A stretch of 25,009 nucleotides of DNA from a virus (IMGVR_UViG_3300043449_001627:1-25009), one strand, 5' to 3'. Numbered from the stretch's first letter, positions 6,174-14,460 are shown. Numbers and translations: made by a program. The notes: generated by a model from the sequence alone, not told the origin.

Positions 6174-6838
6174 GACAGTACAAGGATATCGTAGGCGGGG
6201 CTTCGACCTACAAGAGATGTTTTGAATCCCATCCCGCATTACCTATCGGGAAGTTCTCGATCTTTGGCGGGAGCTGTATTCACCCTGTCATAAAGGATGC
6301 CGACATTTATGTTGGATTTGATCGCGGAATGTCTCTGGGGGAGAAGGCTTACCCTTGGGTAGACGGGCATAGCTTCCTTTTTCACATCCTCGACGGAGGG
6401 GTGCCCACTGACCTTCAGCAAAGCCTCCAGTTGGTGGACTGGTTAGCGTTGAACTTAAGTTCAAAAAAGAAAATCCACCTCGGCTGTATCGGGGGTCACG
6501 GTCGGACGGGGCTCATTCTTTCGGCCCTCGTCAAGACGATCACCGGGGAAATGGATGCGGTTGAGTATGTCCGTAAGCACTACTGCAAAAAGGCCGTGGA
6601 ATCTTCGGCTCAGATTGACTGGTTACACAAGCACTTTGGGATTGCCAAGGCCAAGCCCTCCAAGGATCACCTGTATACCTCAGGGAAAGTGATTTCCATC
6701 TCTACCGGGGGTTGGCAGGGTGCTGAGGGGAAGTCCAGCTTCGACTCGGTGAAGAAATCGACCCCCTCCAGTGGGTCTGCCAGAGTCCTGGAGCCTTTGG
6801 TCAAGGACGGGTGCCTCTGGGGGGCGAATGCCTTTTGA
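6170..6838 (+). CDS. Tyrosine/dual-specificity phosphatase-like protein 2
   Basis: A 222-residue protein with the CX5R loop GCIGGHGRTG, nucleophile Cys106 and Arg112, followed by helices like those of the protein at 4647 (EYVRKHYCKKAVES against RYVRQHYIGHAVET). The HILDGGVPTD segment before the loop is a candidate for the general-acid aspartate. The C-terminal 60 residues are Ser/Gly/Lys-rich and look disordered, unlike the shorter paralogue. It is translationally coupled to the unknown protein upstream (ATGA overlap). A perfect copy of the 16-bp palindrome lies within the gene at 6449. Substrate unknown. Confidence 0.87.
   Translation: MRQYKDIVGGASTYKRCFESHPALPIGKFSIFGGSCIHPVIKDADIYVGFDRGMSLGEKAYPWVDGHSFLFHILDGGVPTDLQQSLQLVDWLALNLSSKKKIHLGCIGGHGRTGLILSALVKTITGEMDAVEYVRKHYCKKAVESSAQIDWLHKHFGIAKAKPSKDHLYTSGKVISISTGGWQGAEGKSSFDSVKKSTPSSGSARVLEPLVKDGCLWGANAF
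6449..6464. repeat. 16-bp palindrome TTGAACTTAAGTTCAA, perfect copy
   Basis: Exact copy inside the second phosphatase gene, read as codons TTG AAC TTA AGT TCA. TTA, AGT and TCA are uncommon in neighbouring genes here, which suggests the DNA sequence itself is selected. Confidence 0.8.
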
Positions 6839-6862
6839 CCGGATGTCCCGCTTCGATATTCT
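6835..6862 (+). promoter_or_regulatory. Candidate promoter upstream of the polymerase block
   Basis: TTGACC (6835-6840), 16-bp spacer, TATTCT (6857-6862). It shares the TTGACC -35 with the promoters at 1145 and 4582, but the -10 is weaker. It sits in the 67-base gap before the 6906 gene. Confidence 0.45.
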
Positions 6863-6905
6863 GACCTCTCAAGAACAAGAAATTCACCCTTAAGGAGTGT
6901 TCGCA

Positions 6906-7817
6906 ATGGCTATCAAATTCAAGTCGTCCTTGGGCGTAGAGGATCTTCTCTCCCATTTAAAACTCGACTACACGCAAGAGTACTTCACCCATCATGGCTA
7001 CGAGGTTGATCTGGGTATCTCTGAGATCCGACTGTGTAAAGCGGAAGACGGGACCATTCTGGCCACGATCAAACCCGGTGGGCTGATCTCAAAAATCAAG
7101 TCATCAGACTCAAATTCCACTCTCTGGGTCAGAGCCCGTAGCTTGATCTCAGGCGTCATGATCGAGTTGATGAAAAACGGAAAACAGCCGATTGGACTGT
7201 GTGATCAAGACTGGTTTGAGAAGACCAATCCGCTAACGGATCTTCTCAAAGTCTCAACGCTCGGTAACCATGGGATAGGCACTTTAACCCCTAATGGTGA
7301 GATGACCCCCGGTATCACTCCAATCGACACCCAATTCACCATCCCCTTCGGTACCAGCGTTATCACTCCCGGTGAACTGGCTCCCGTTCCTGTTATTAAC
7401 AACTCCTCAGTGCCGGCTTTCCAGAAGGAAGAGCCTCCGGTGGCCACGAAAAACGAGATCGTGAACGGTAGCCGGTGTGCTTTGCGCGATGCCACCAAAC
7501 TCTATCAGCCGGTCAAGGGGACTTCGACCGGGGCTCGATATTACGTCGTTGGCATTTCAAAAGAGGGGGTCAAGATCGCCGTCAAGAAACCGGACAGCGC
7601 CATCTCGGTTCGCGTCGAGGCAGAAAAGCCCATCCCCCCGAAAGTTCTGGAGACTTTCGGCACTTTTGGGATTTCCAATAAGGATGGCTATCTCAGTGGG
7701 CACTTTACGTTGAATCATTGCACCCCGAACCGGTTTATCGGGGCTTTATTGGCCGATCTTGGTCTGGAATGGAAAACTCCACTACCCAACCTTCAACAGT
7801 TGGAGGTGGCTCCATGA
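6906..7817 (+). CDS. Unrecognised protein, first of the polymerase block
   Basis: A 303-residue protein that I do not recognise. It seems to have two folded parts, about 1-115 and about 185-300, joined by a long linker rich in proline, threonine and glycine (about 120-180). The second part alternates strands and turns (YYVVGISKEGVKIAVKK...). There is no signal peptide or membrane segment. The start is ATG 6906, seven bases after TAAGGAGTG (6891-6899); an in-frame GTG at 6897 overlaps that site and is rejected. It overlaps the next gene by four bases. Position ahead of the DNA polymerase suggests a replication-related role, by inference only. Confidence 0.85.
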   Translation: MAIKFKSSLGVEDLLSHLKLDYTQEYFTHHGYEVDLGISEIRLCKAEDGTILATIKPGGLISKIKSSDSNSTLWVRARSLISGVMIELMKNGKQPIGLCDQDWFEKTNPLTDLLKVSTLGNHGIGTLTPNGEMTPGITPIDTQFTIPFGTSVITPGELAPVPVINNSSVPAFQKEEPPVATKNEIVNGSRCALRDATKLYQPVKGTSTGARYYVVGISKEGVKIAVKKPDSAISVRVEAEKPIPPKVLETFGTFGISNKDGYLSGHFTLNHCTPNRFIGALLADLGLEWKTPLPNLQQLEVAP

Positions 7818-8032
7818 GCATGAGTGCCGTACCCCATATCGAAAAGATGGAAGTTGGGGAGATTGTGAAGATGGCCGGCGTGTTTCTGGGGGTCTCAAAG
7901 GATGAGCCCGTCATCAGCGTTCTGGTAGAGAAGGGTGAAGGTGAGGCGGTGTTCGAACTGTCTTATTTTGGTATCCCTCTGGGCACCTTGTTTGCCGTTC
8001 GGAACGGCCAATCTTGGTCTTGGGAGTACTGA
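7814..8032 (+). CDS. Small unrecognised protein (72 aa)
   Basis: Starts at ATG 7814, overlapping the previous stop (ATGA), with GGAGGTG six bases upstream. The frame is open further upstream, but those starts lie deep in the preceding gene. The sequence (KMEVGEIVKMAGVFLGVSKDEPVISVLVEKGEGEAVFELSYF as two alternating blocks) suggests a compact beta-rich fold. No family recognised. It is the middle gene of a tightly spaced set leading to the polymerase. Confidence 0.75.
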   Translation: MSMSAVPHIEKMEVGEIVKMAGVFLGVSKDEPVISVLVEKGEGEAVFELSYFGIPLGTLFAVRNGQSWSWEY

Positions 8033-8033
8033 G

Positions 8034-8444
8034 ATGAAAGTCTCCAAAAAAAGTGAAATGGAACTCTCGTTTCCTCTGGTGGATATCTTGGGCGTACCGA
8101 TCTCCTTGGAGGGGGATCGCCTGTTCGGAACCCTCAAAAAGAAACTCCGTCTCGGGTATGGAGCCAGTCTGCCTCTTGAGGGGGCTGTCGAAGGTGTGGC
8201 CGATAAGCCGCGTCAGCGATCCACCGTGACAGGGCAGGTGATTGATCGGCTGAATCTGGTACTACGTCATGATGGAGCCTCAGCCTCCGAATCTCTGTGG
8301 CTTTACAGCAGTTCCCTGGTTCCCAGTCTGAAGACCAACGATTTGAACCATGAAGATGAGTGGTTCGATAAGAAGCTCGCCGGTATGGACGGGCTCGTCA
8401 AATTCAAACGTACCCCCCAAAGCAAGAAGTGGGTGCGCGTCTAA
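8034..8444 (+). CDS. Unrecognised protein (136 aa) preceding DNA polymerase
   Basis: The ATG at 8034 lies one base after the previous stop, with GGGAG upstream. The protein is basic towards its C-terminus (KFKRTPQSKKWVRV) and has a central region with alternating strands (TVTGQVIDRLNLVLRHDG). No family recognised. Tight spacing on both sides and position just before the polymerase suggest a replication-associated or single-stranded-DNA-associated role, but nothing in the sequence proves it. Confidence 0.8.
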   Translation: MKVSKKSEMELSFPLVDILGVPISLEGDRLFGTLKKKLRLGYGASLPLEGAVEGVADKPRQRSTVTGQVIDRLNLVLRHDGASASESLWLYSSSLVPSLKTNDLNHEDEWFDKKLAGMDGLVKFKRTPQSKKWVRV

Positions 8445-8468
8445 AACCCTTAAGGAGTGTTGCCAGAT

Positions 8469-10817
8469 ATGGCCCTAATTCTTTGGTATACCGATCAGAG
8501 CAAAGTCGTCAAAGACCTTGCTCGTTCGATCTTGATGGACCCTAAACTCCATCTTCATTTTCATGAGTCGTACAAGTTTCCCGAGGTCATGTCGAATGAT
8601 CTCGTAGTTGTTTTGGGTGAGAAGCTGAAGCCGATTCTGGAGGTTCCCAAGTACATTAAGAAAAACCGCACGATCTCGTCGATGCGGGAGCAGATCTTGT
8701 CGTGTGAACCCTTACCCAAGTTCATGATCACGTATCACCCCTCGATCCGGGAAGTGGACTACGCCAAGGGGGTGGAGGTGGAATGTGATCTGCAACTCGC
8801 CAAACGCTTCGTCATGAATGGCAGTCTGGAACCTACGCTCGGGCAGTACCACTACGCGGAGGATCTTCAAACCTTTCGTGCGGAAGTCGAGGCCCTTTAT
8901 GAGAAAACCGGAAAACCCGTTCCTGTTTCGGTGGATCTGGAAACTCTGGGGACGGACGCCTTTAACCCGGATGCCTATATTCTGAATATCTCCCTCAGCC
9001 ACACCGAAAAGACCGCCACGGCTTTGGATTTCTCTCCACTGAACCAACCTAAGCCCGAACCCAAATCGAGCGCAGAAGGTCTTCTCTGGTGGGACATCCA
9101 TTGGTTGCTGAATACGGATCGAGTCTCCATTCGAGGAGCGAATCTGAAATTCGATCTGGTCTGGATAGCCCAAAAGTGGGGGATGGAATGTACGAACTTT
9201 AAGTTCGACACGCTTCTGGTCGGGTCATTACTGGATGAGAACCGTTCCAATAGTTTGAAGGTTCACGCCAAGGTTTACACCGATATGGGCAGTTATTCCG
9301 ATGCGTTCGATCAGAAGTACGACAAGGGCAGGATGGATCTCATCCCCAAGGATGAAAGACTCTTGTATGCGGCGAGTGATGCCGATGCCACGATTCGAGT
9401 CGCGAAGATTGAGGCCACTCAGCTTCAGCAAAACAAGATGCTGACCCGGTTCTACGTCAAGGTTCTGCATCCTGCCGCCCGAGCCTTTGAAAAGGTGGAG
9501 CGATGCGGGGTTCACGTGGATCAACTCGCCTTGCTCAAGCTACAGGCCGAGATTGAAAATTCACTCGAGTTTCACGAGAAGCAAGCCTTGTCTCATGTGC
9601 CCCGAAGACTCTTGGCGAAGTGGGGCGATGCCGCTTCATTGACCAAGGCCAAGTTTCTGGCGGACTACATGTTCACTCCTTCGGGGTTGAATCTGACTCC
9701 AAAGATGTTTACGGCAAAGACTCAGGCTCCTTCGACTGCGATGGATCATTTTGAGATGTTCGGGAGTGATGAGCGATCCCGTCCCTTTGTTGAACACCTC
9801 AAGGCCTATAACTCGGCGGCGAAGACTCTCAGCACCTTTGTTTCCGGGTTTCTGAAGGATCTTCGCAGTGATGGGCGGTTCCACCCTACTTACTTCCTCG
9901 CCAATCAAGGGGATGTGGGGGGGACGAATACAGGCCGGCTGTCCGCTAAGGGCCCCGCATTCCAGACGTTGCCGAAACACACCGTTTGGGCGAAGAAACT
10001 TCGCAAATGTTATGTCGCTCCCCCAGGGTATGTGATCCTCGGACCTGACTATTCTCAGGGGGAATTGAAGATTGCGGCTTGTCTGGCTGATGAACCGACC
10101 ATGATTCAGGCCTACCGGGAGGGCATCGATCTTCACGCTCTATCGTCTTCTCGCATTGCCGGGTACGAGTGGGATGACTTTGTTCAGTTGAAGAAGACCG
10201 ACAAGGAGAAGTACGACGCTATCCGCCAGTTGGGTAAGGCCGTGAACTTCGGATTGATCTACGGAATGAGTGCTCGAGGTTTCAAGGCCTATGCAGAAAC
10301 CTCCTACGGGGTCACCATGACCGACGAAGAGGCTGAGACGGCCCGAAGCACGTTCTTTGAAACCTATCGAAAATTGCCGGAGTGGCATAGGCTTTGTAAG
10401 AACCATGCGCGGACCCATAAGCAGATTCATTCTCCCTTGGGTCGAGTCCGCCATCTGCCTCTGATTGACTCCCCGATTCGGGAAGTTGCGGCGAAAGCAG
10501 AACGCCAGTGCGTGAACGCTCCGGTCCAATCGACCCTTTCAGACATGTCCCTGTGGGCCACGGCTCTGATGGATCAGAAGTACGGCATGAGTACTGAAGG
10601 ATTTTGTGTCATCGGGATGGTGCATGACCAGTTGCTGGCCTACGCTCCTGAGGATGAGGCCGAATTATGGGCCGAGCGGATGAAGTACGAGATGGAAAAT
10701 CTTCCCTTCAAGGAACTGGATTGGGAGCCACCCCTTCAGTTCACCGTGGATATGTCGATCGGATACAACCTTGCTGAACTCAAGGATTGGGCGAAACCGG
10801 GGGACTGGACTCCCTGA
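8469..10817 (+). CDS. Family A DNA polymerase with 3'-5' exonuclease
   Basis: The phage replicative polymerase, 782 residues. The proofreading domain has Exo I VDLETLG (D156, E158), Exo II NLKFD (N225, D229) and Exo III Y300-AAS-D304. The polymerase domain has motif A DYSQGEL (D527), motif B K590-AVNFGLIYG (Y598) and motif C VHDQ (H719, D720, Q721). Two positions depart from the pol I norm: glycine replaces isoleucine in DYSQIEL, and glutamine replaces glutamate in VHDE. The two catalytic aspartates are intact. There is no 5'-nuclease domain. The N-terminal 150 residues are unassigned. The start is ATG 8469, nine bases after TAAGGAGTG (8451-8459); the in-frame GTG at 8457 overlaps that site. 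Confidence 0.96.
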   Translation: MALILWYTDQSKVVKDLARSILMDPKLHLHFHESYKFPEVMSNDLVVVLGEKLKPILEVPKYIKKNRTISSMREQILSCEPLPKFMITYHPSIREVDYAKGVEVECDLQLAKRFVMNGSLEPTLGQYHYAEDLQTFRAEVEALYEKTGKPVPVSVDLETLGTDAFNPDAYILNISLSHTEKTATALDFSPLNQPKPEPKSSAEGLLWWDIHWLLNTDRVSIRGANLKFDLVWIAQKWGMECTNFKFDTLLVGSLLDENRSNSLKVHAKVYTDMGSYSDAFDQKYDKGRMDLIPKDERLLYAASDADATIRVAKIEATQLQQNKMLTRFYVKVLHPAARAFEKVERCGVHVDQLALLKLQAEIENSLEFHEKQALSHVPRRLLAKWGDAASLTKAKFLADYMFTPSGLNLTPKMFTAKTQAPSTAMDHFEMFGSDERSRPFVEHLKAYNSAAKTLSTFVSGFLKDLRSDGRFHPTYFLANQGDVGGTNTGRLSAKGPAFQTLPKHTVWAKKLRKCYVAPPGYVILGPDYSQGELKIAACLADEPTMIQAYREGIDLHALSSSRIAGYEWDDFVQLKKTDKEKYDAIRQLGKAVNFGLIYGMSARGFKAYAETSYGVTMTDEEAETARSTFFETYRKLPEWHRLCKNHARTHKQIHSPLGRVRHLPLIDSPIREVAAKAERQCVNAPVQSTLSDMSLWATALMDQKYGMSTEGFCVIGMVHDQLLAYAPEDEAELWAERMKYEMENLPFKELDWEPPLQFTVDMSIGYNLAELKDWAKPGDWTP

Positions 10818-10820
10818 TAT

Positions 10821-10836
10821 TTGATCTTAAGTTCAA
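10821..10836. repeat. 16-bp palindrome, copy with one mismatch, intergenic
   Basis: TTGATCTTAAGTTCAA matches the consensus at 15 of 16 bases, in the 66-base gap between polymerase and portal genes. It lies just upstream of an extended -10 (10850), where an operator or activator site would sit. Confidence 0.75.
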
Positions 10837-10849
10837 TTCCGGGGGCGGG

Positions 10850-10858
10850 TGCTACACT
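10850..10858 (+). promoter_or_regulatory. Candidate extended -10 promoter for the portal gene
   Basis: TGCTACACT (TGn plus TACACT). It lies in the loop of a GGGGGC (10841-10846) / GCCCCC (10859-10864) inverted repeat and 13 bases after the palindrome at 10821. No convincing -35. Confidence 0.35.
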
Positions 10859-10883
10859 GCCCCCTACATTTAAGGAGTGTTTT

Positions 10884-12395
10884 ATGGCCGAAGAATTTCA
10901 GCCCCCGAAGACGAACGCCTATGTAGTCGAGCGGTCCTTAAAGGCCGACAGCGAACAGGTGGTGTCGTCCGTCCCGCTTCAAGTGGAAGACGTGTATGTC
11001 GACATGTACTACACGGCCTCCAATACCTCAGGTCGTTTGATCATGCCCCCCTTCAACCCCATCACCCTCAAGAATATGGTGATGCGGAACAATGTTTTGC
11101 TCCAGTGCGTAGAAGCGATGGAGGTGAATGTTGCCGGTACCGGGTGGGAGATTCGACCGATCCCCGGTAAGAGTACCGAGGATAAGGCTGAACTTCAGAT
11201 GCTGAAGGACTTCTTTGGCGAACCTTACCCCGGCATGTCCTGGACCACGTTGCGTCGTCAGGTTCGCATCGACCTTGAGTCGACTGGCAATGCCTATGTG
11301 GAAGTGCTTCGGACAGCCGATAACCAGATTGCCTTTTTACGCTACCTCGATGCGTCCCTCATGCGGATGGTGCGACTGGATGCTCCGGTGCCCGTGCAGA
11401 AGACCGTGATTCGGGGTGGGAAAGAAGTCACCCTGACGCTGAATGTGCGTGAACGCAAGTTTGCCCAAATGGTGGGGATGAAACTCCAGTACTACCGCGA
11501 GTATGGCTGTAGTCGCATGGTCAATCGCAAGACCGGCGAGTGGGTCAAGAAAGGGGAGAAGCTGAAAGCCGATGAAGTCAGCACGGAAGTTATCCACCTG
11601 ACGGTTAAGAAAGATGCTCAGACCCCTTATGGACTTCCCCGGTGGATCAATAACACGCCCTCGGTCCTGGGGAGTCGCAAGGCCGAAGAATTCAACCTCG
11701 GCTACTTCGATGCGGGTGGTTTGCCTCCGGCAGTGGTCTTCCTGAAGGGTGGGGCGATGGCGGCGGATGTCGCGGATACGCTTCGTGGCTACCTGTCCGG
11801 CAAGATCTCCGACAAGCAACGTGCAGTCATCATCGAAACCTACTCCAACGCGGGAAGTCTGGATTCGAATACTCGCGTCGATGTCTCAGTAGAGCGGTTC
11901 GGTTGGGAGTCCACGCAGGACGCCATGTTCCAGAACTACGATAAGGCCGCTGAAGAACACGTTCGTACCTCTTTCCGATTGCCTCCTCTCTTTATTGGCA
12001 AGAGCCAAGACCTTAACTTCGCGAGTGCCTATGCCAGTTACCTGGTCGCGGAAGCCCAGATCTTTGGTCCCGAGCGGGTGGAAGAGGACGAAGTGTTTAA
12101 CCAACTCCTTCGCAAAGAGTTCAAGGTCAAAAACTACGAACTTCATTCTCTGCCGTTGAACGTCAAAGACGTGGCGATTCAGTTGAAGGCCATCGATCTG
12201 ATTCGGGATCGCGTCAAACCGGACAACATGGTGAAGACTGTCAATGATGTCGTCGGGTTGAATCTGGAGTTCGACGAGGAGACATACGACTTCAACAAGA
12301 CGGTCGTCAACAAACGTCGTGCCGCGAATTATTCCGACAGTGCCACCGACTACGACGCGGCGGTCAGTTCCTCCGCCAAAGAGGATGTTTCATGA
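10884..12395 (+). CDS. Portal protein (PBSX-type)
   Basis: A 503-residue protein that forms the dodecameric ring at one head vertex through which DNA is packaged and ejected. The match to PBSX-family portals includes the NNVLLQCVEAMEVNVAGTGW region, the ESTGNAYVEVLR block, the VIHL...YGLPRW segment followed by FNLGYFDAGGLPP, and RLPPLFIGKSQDLNFASAYAS near the end of the core. The last 25 residues are Asp/Ser/Ala-rich and probably flexible. The start is ATG 10884 after TAAGGAGTG (10871-10879). An upstream in-frame extension to 10821 would start within the palindrome and is rejected. It overlaps the dCMP deaminase gene by four bases. No terminase gene is in the window, so packaging genes lie elsewhere. 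Confidence 0.92.
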   Translation: MAEEFQPPKTNAYVVERSLKADSEQVVSSVPLQVEDVYVDMYYTASNTSGRLIMPPFNPITLKNMVMRNNVLLQCVEAMEVNVAGTGWEIRPIPGKSTEDKAELQMLKDFFGEPYPGMSWTTLRRQVRIDLESTGNAYVEVLRTADNQIAFLRYLDASLMRMVRLDAPVPVQKTVIRGGKEVTLTLNVRERKFAQMVGMKLQYYREYGCSRMVNRKTGEWVKKGEKLKADEVSTEVIHLTVKKDAQTPYGLPRWINNTPSVLGSRKAEEFNLGYFDAGGLPPAVVFLKGGAMAADVADTLRGYLSGKISDKQRAVIIETYSNAGSLDSNTRVDVSVERFGWESTQDAMFQNYDKAAEEHVRTSFRLPPLFIGKSQDLNFASAYASYLVAEAQIFGPERVEEDEVFNQLLRKEFKVKNYELHSLPLNVKDVAIQLKAIDLIRDRVKPDNMVKTVNDVVGLNLEFDEETYDFNKTVVNKRRAANYSDSATDYDAAVSSSAKEDVS

Positions 12396-12835
12396 GACCG
12401 GGTTGGGATGAATACTTCCTCAACCTAGCCGTTGAGGTCTCTTCCCGAGGAACCTGCCCCCGCCGAAAAGTGGGGGCTGTTCTTGTCAGCAAGGCCAATC
12501 GCATTCTGGCTACCGGGTACAACGGCAATGCCCCGGATGAAGAGCACTGTATCGATGTGCCTTGCGAGTATGCTTCGGCTCCCCGAGGCTCAGGGCTCAA
12601 CAAGTGCCCTGCGGTCCATGCCGAAGTGAATGCGATTGCCTTCTGCCAAGATATTTCGAAGGTTCATACGGCCTATTTGACGGACTCCCCCTGCGTGGAT
12701 TGCATCAAGCTACTTCTGCTGTCGGGGTGCCAGAGGATCGTATTCCTTCGCGCTTACCCCCACTCCGAATCCGAAACCCGTTGGAAAAAAGCGGGGAGGG
12801 AGTGGGTTCATCTTTCACTTAAGGAGTGCGTATGA
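12392..12835 (+). CDS. dCMP deaminase
   Basis: Converts dCMP to dUMP, the precursor of dTMP, using zinc. The catalytic HAEVNAI motif gives H76 (zinc) and E78 (proton shuttle), and SPCVDC gives C101 and C104 (zinc). The HC...C...C cluster before HAE is typical of phage T4-type and ComEB-type dCMP deaminases, which often hold a second zinc. At 147 residues it is on the short side for the family. It begins inside the portal stop codon (ATGA overlap). The ribosome-binding site and start of the dNMP kinase lie in its last codons, so the two nucleotide enzymes are coupled. Confidence 0.93.
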   Translation: MRPGWDEYFLNLAVEVSSRGTCPRRKVGAVLVSKANRILATGYNGNAPDEEHCIDVPCEYASAPRGSGLNKCPAVHAEVNAIAFCQDISKVHTAYLTDSPCVDCIKLLLLSGCQRIVFLRAYPHSESETRWKKAGREWVHLSLKECV

Positions 12836-13431
12836 AGACTGAGATGCCGTTCACCCTGATTGGACTGGTGGGCAAGAAAAGAGTGGGGAAAGATACGGCG
12901 GCAGACATCCTGCTTCAGGAGCTAGGCCCAATAGCCACCAAGGTCGCTTTTGCAGACCCTCTGAAAGATGCCGTCGCCGCCTTGTTCGGCTACACCGCGT
13001 GGTATGACATGGAGCGGGAACTTGGGAAGGAGGATCCCATCCCTTGGTTAGGGGGCATCACTCTGCGACGAATCTATCAAACCCTCGGGACGGAATGGGC
13101 AAGGAAGATGGTGCATCCGGAGATCTGGGTCAAACTCATGGATCGTCGAATCTTCAAACTTCAGGAGCAGGGCTATCGCGTGGTCGTGATCACCGACATC
13201 CGATTCGACAATGAGGCCGAGTATCTCCGGTCCAAGTTTGGAAGTTTGATCCATATCGAACGACCGGAACCCAAGGAGATGAAGCCCTGGTGGACGCGTT
13301 ACCGCATGCACCTGAGTGAGCGGGGATTGACGCCCTTGCCGGGGGAACTGGTGATTCGAAACGACAACGGGTTGGAGTCCTACCGGGTAAAAGTTTTGAG
13401 CAATTTGAGCAGGGTACTATCCCGGACGTAG
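12832..13431 (+). CDS. Deoxynucleoside monophosphate kinase
   Basis: A 199-residue P-loop kinase resembling T4 gene 1 type dNMP kinases, which phosphorylate dNMPs before reduction to triphosphates. The Walker A motif is GKKRVGKDT (14-22). The FADPLKDAVAALFG segment and GTEWAR...WV block are characteristic of the family, and VVVITDIRFDNEAEYL carries the acidic strand. The start is ATG 12832, three bases after TAAGGAGTG (12820-12828); the GTG at 12826 overlaps that site. Followed by a strong terminator. It completes dNTP supply with dCMP deaminase and NrdB. Confidence 0.92.
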   Translation: MKTEMPFTLIGLVGKKRVGKDTAADILLQELGPIATKVAFADPLKDAVAALFGYTAWYDMERELGKEDPIPWLGGITLRRIYQTLGTEWARKMVHPEIWVKLMDRRIFKLQEQGYRVVVITDIRFDNEAEYLRSKFGSLIHIERPEPKEMKPWWTRYRMHLSERGLTPLPGELVIRNDNGLESYRVKVLSNLSRVLSRT

Positions 13432-13468
13432 CCTCGGCTACGCTCCTTTGGTTGATTGAATGACTTTA

Positions 13469-13496
13469 GCCGGGGGGCGACCCCCGGCATTTTTTT
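13469..13496 (+). terminator. Strong intrinsic terminator
   Basis: Eight-bp perfect GC-rich stem (GCCGGGGG / CCCCCGGC) with a GCGA tetraloop and seven T's. A smaller 6-bp hairpin (13427-13442) precedes it at the kinase stop codon. The T-run merges into the TAAGGAGTG of the next gene, so some read-through or a separate promoter must feed the lysis genes. Confidence 0.92.
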
Positions 13497-13511
13497 AAGG
13501 AGTGAAAAGTC

Positions 13512-13763
13512 ATGAATCAACTGCTGATGTGGGCGGCAAGTCTACTGATCTCGCAACTCACCGAGAAGGCGCTCAACCCGTCAGACATTACCCGGATCAA
13601 AAATTTCATCGTCGATCTGGAAACTCGCGCCATCAACAAGGCCATCAAACATGAACAGGCCGCTCTGTTGATTCGAGAGATTACTGCGGACCTGTCGGAT
13701 CACATGGTGGACTGGGTGATTCGAACGATCCGTTGGACGCTCCGGAAAACAGGGGGTCTCTAA
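13512..13763 (+). CDS. Small unrecognised protein at head of lysis cassette
   Basis: An 83-residue, mostly helical protein with an amphipathic N-terminus (MNQLLMWAASLLISQL) and no clear membrane-spanning segment. The start follows TAAGGAGTG (13496-13504). Its stop overlaps the next ATG by one base (TAATG). The spacing and the position before a holin candidate and endolysin suggest a lysis-related role such as a holin partner or regulator, but no family is recognised. Confidence 0.75.
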   Translation: MNQLLMWAASLLISQLTEKALNPSDITRIKNFIVDLETRAINKAIKHEQAALLIREITADLSDHMVDWVIRTIRWTLRKTGGL

Positions 13764-14029
13764 TGGCACTGAAAATTTCACGTCTCTCAACCACCTCCGG
13801 CACGAATTACATCAGTGCGGTTCTGGCGATCCTCACATTTTCCGAGGCGTTCCCCCCCGACACCAAAAAGTGGTTCACCCCCCTGTGCATGGGGATTTTG
13901 GCGGTGATCTTCTATCTGATTCGCGGGTACACCCCACCCCCGGAGGAGCCTCCGATTGAAGGAGAGTCGACGGTCGAGCCGGATGAAACGAAGAGTCTGC
14001 CGGACGTACTGGATGAGGGGCGTAAGTAA
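13763..14029 (+). CDS. Holin candidate, two membrane segments
   Basis: An 88-residue protein with two hydrophobic segments (about residues 15-31 and 37-54) separated by a short turn containing PPDTKK, then a charged, Pro/Glu-rich tail of about 33 residues. This is the shape of class II holins, which make the inner-membrane hole that releases or activates the endolysin. Placement directly before the endolysin, with a TAATG overlap at both ends, supports this. No sequence family is recognised, so holin is inferred from topology and position. Confidence 0.65.
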   Translation: MALKISRLSTTSGTNYISAVLAILTFSEAFPPDTKKWFTPLCMGILAVIFYLIRGYTPPPEEPPIEGESTVEPDETKSLPDVLDEGRK

Positions 14030-14460
14030 TGCTGACCTCAAAAGACTGTTTGGCACGTTTCGGGGATCCAAAGGCGAATGAATCCAAGTTCATGACGGTT
14101 CTGGATGTTCCGACCGAGCTTGAGTTGGGTTTCATCCCCAAGAAGATTTACTGCAATAAGGCCATGACGAACCCTCTCTTACAGGCCTTCAGGAATCTGA
14201 TCTCGACGGGGCACTACCACGAACTCAAGACCTGGGACGGTTGTTTCAATATCCGGAAGAAGAGGGGGGGTACTTCGCCAAGCCTTCACTCTTGGGGTTT
14301 GGCGATCGACGTCAACGCGGCGTGGAATGGGTTTGGCAAGACACCGACCTTGACTCCCGGTTTTGTGAAGTGTTTCACCGACGCCGGGTTCGATTGGGGT
14401 GGCCTGTGGAAAGCCCCGTACACGGATGGTATGCACTTTCAGTTGGCTCGACTCCCATGA
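14029..14460 (+). CDS. Endolysin, M15-type (VanY/L,D-peptidase-like)
   Basis: A 143-residue zinc peptidase expected to cut peptidoglycan stem peptides. The M15 signature is clear: SLHSWGLAID gives H87 and D94, and DGMHF gives D133 and H136 for zinc and catalysis. Size and layout match phage enzymes such as T5 endolysin, which are single-domain and lack a cell-wall-binding domain. No signal peptide, so it needs the holin. It is coupled to the holin candidate (TAATG) and to the lipoprotein (ATGA). Confidence 0.9.
   Translation: MLTSKDCLARFGDPKANESKFMTVLDVPTELELGFIPKKIYCNKAMTNPLLQAFRNLISTGHYHELKTWDGCFNIRKKRGGTSPSLHSWGLAIDVNAAWNGFGKTPTLTPGFVKCFTDAGFDWGGLWKAPYTDGMHFQLARLP

Noticed and set aside
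8457-8468. Upstream GTG starts for the polymerase, kinase, 6906 and 20486 genes
   Set aside because: In each case the GTG is the last three bases of TAAGGAGTG, i.e. part of the ribosome-binding site itself.
9193-9207. CGAACTTTAAGTTCG in the DNA polymerase gene, resembling the 16-bp palindrome
   Set aside because: It has an extra central base and altered ends, so the half-sites are shifted. I treat it as chance or a degenerate copy and do not count it.
10841-10864. GGGGGC/GCCCCC inverted repeat as a terminator of the polymerase gene
   Set aside because: The 12-base loop and the absence of a T-run make it a poor terminator; it also encloses a candidate -10.
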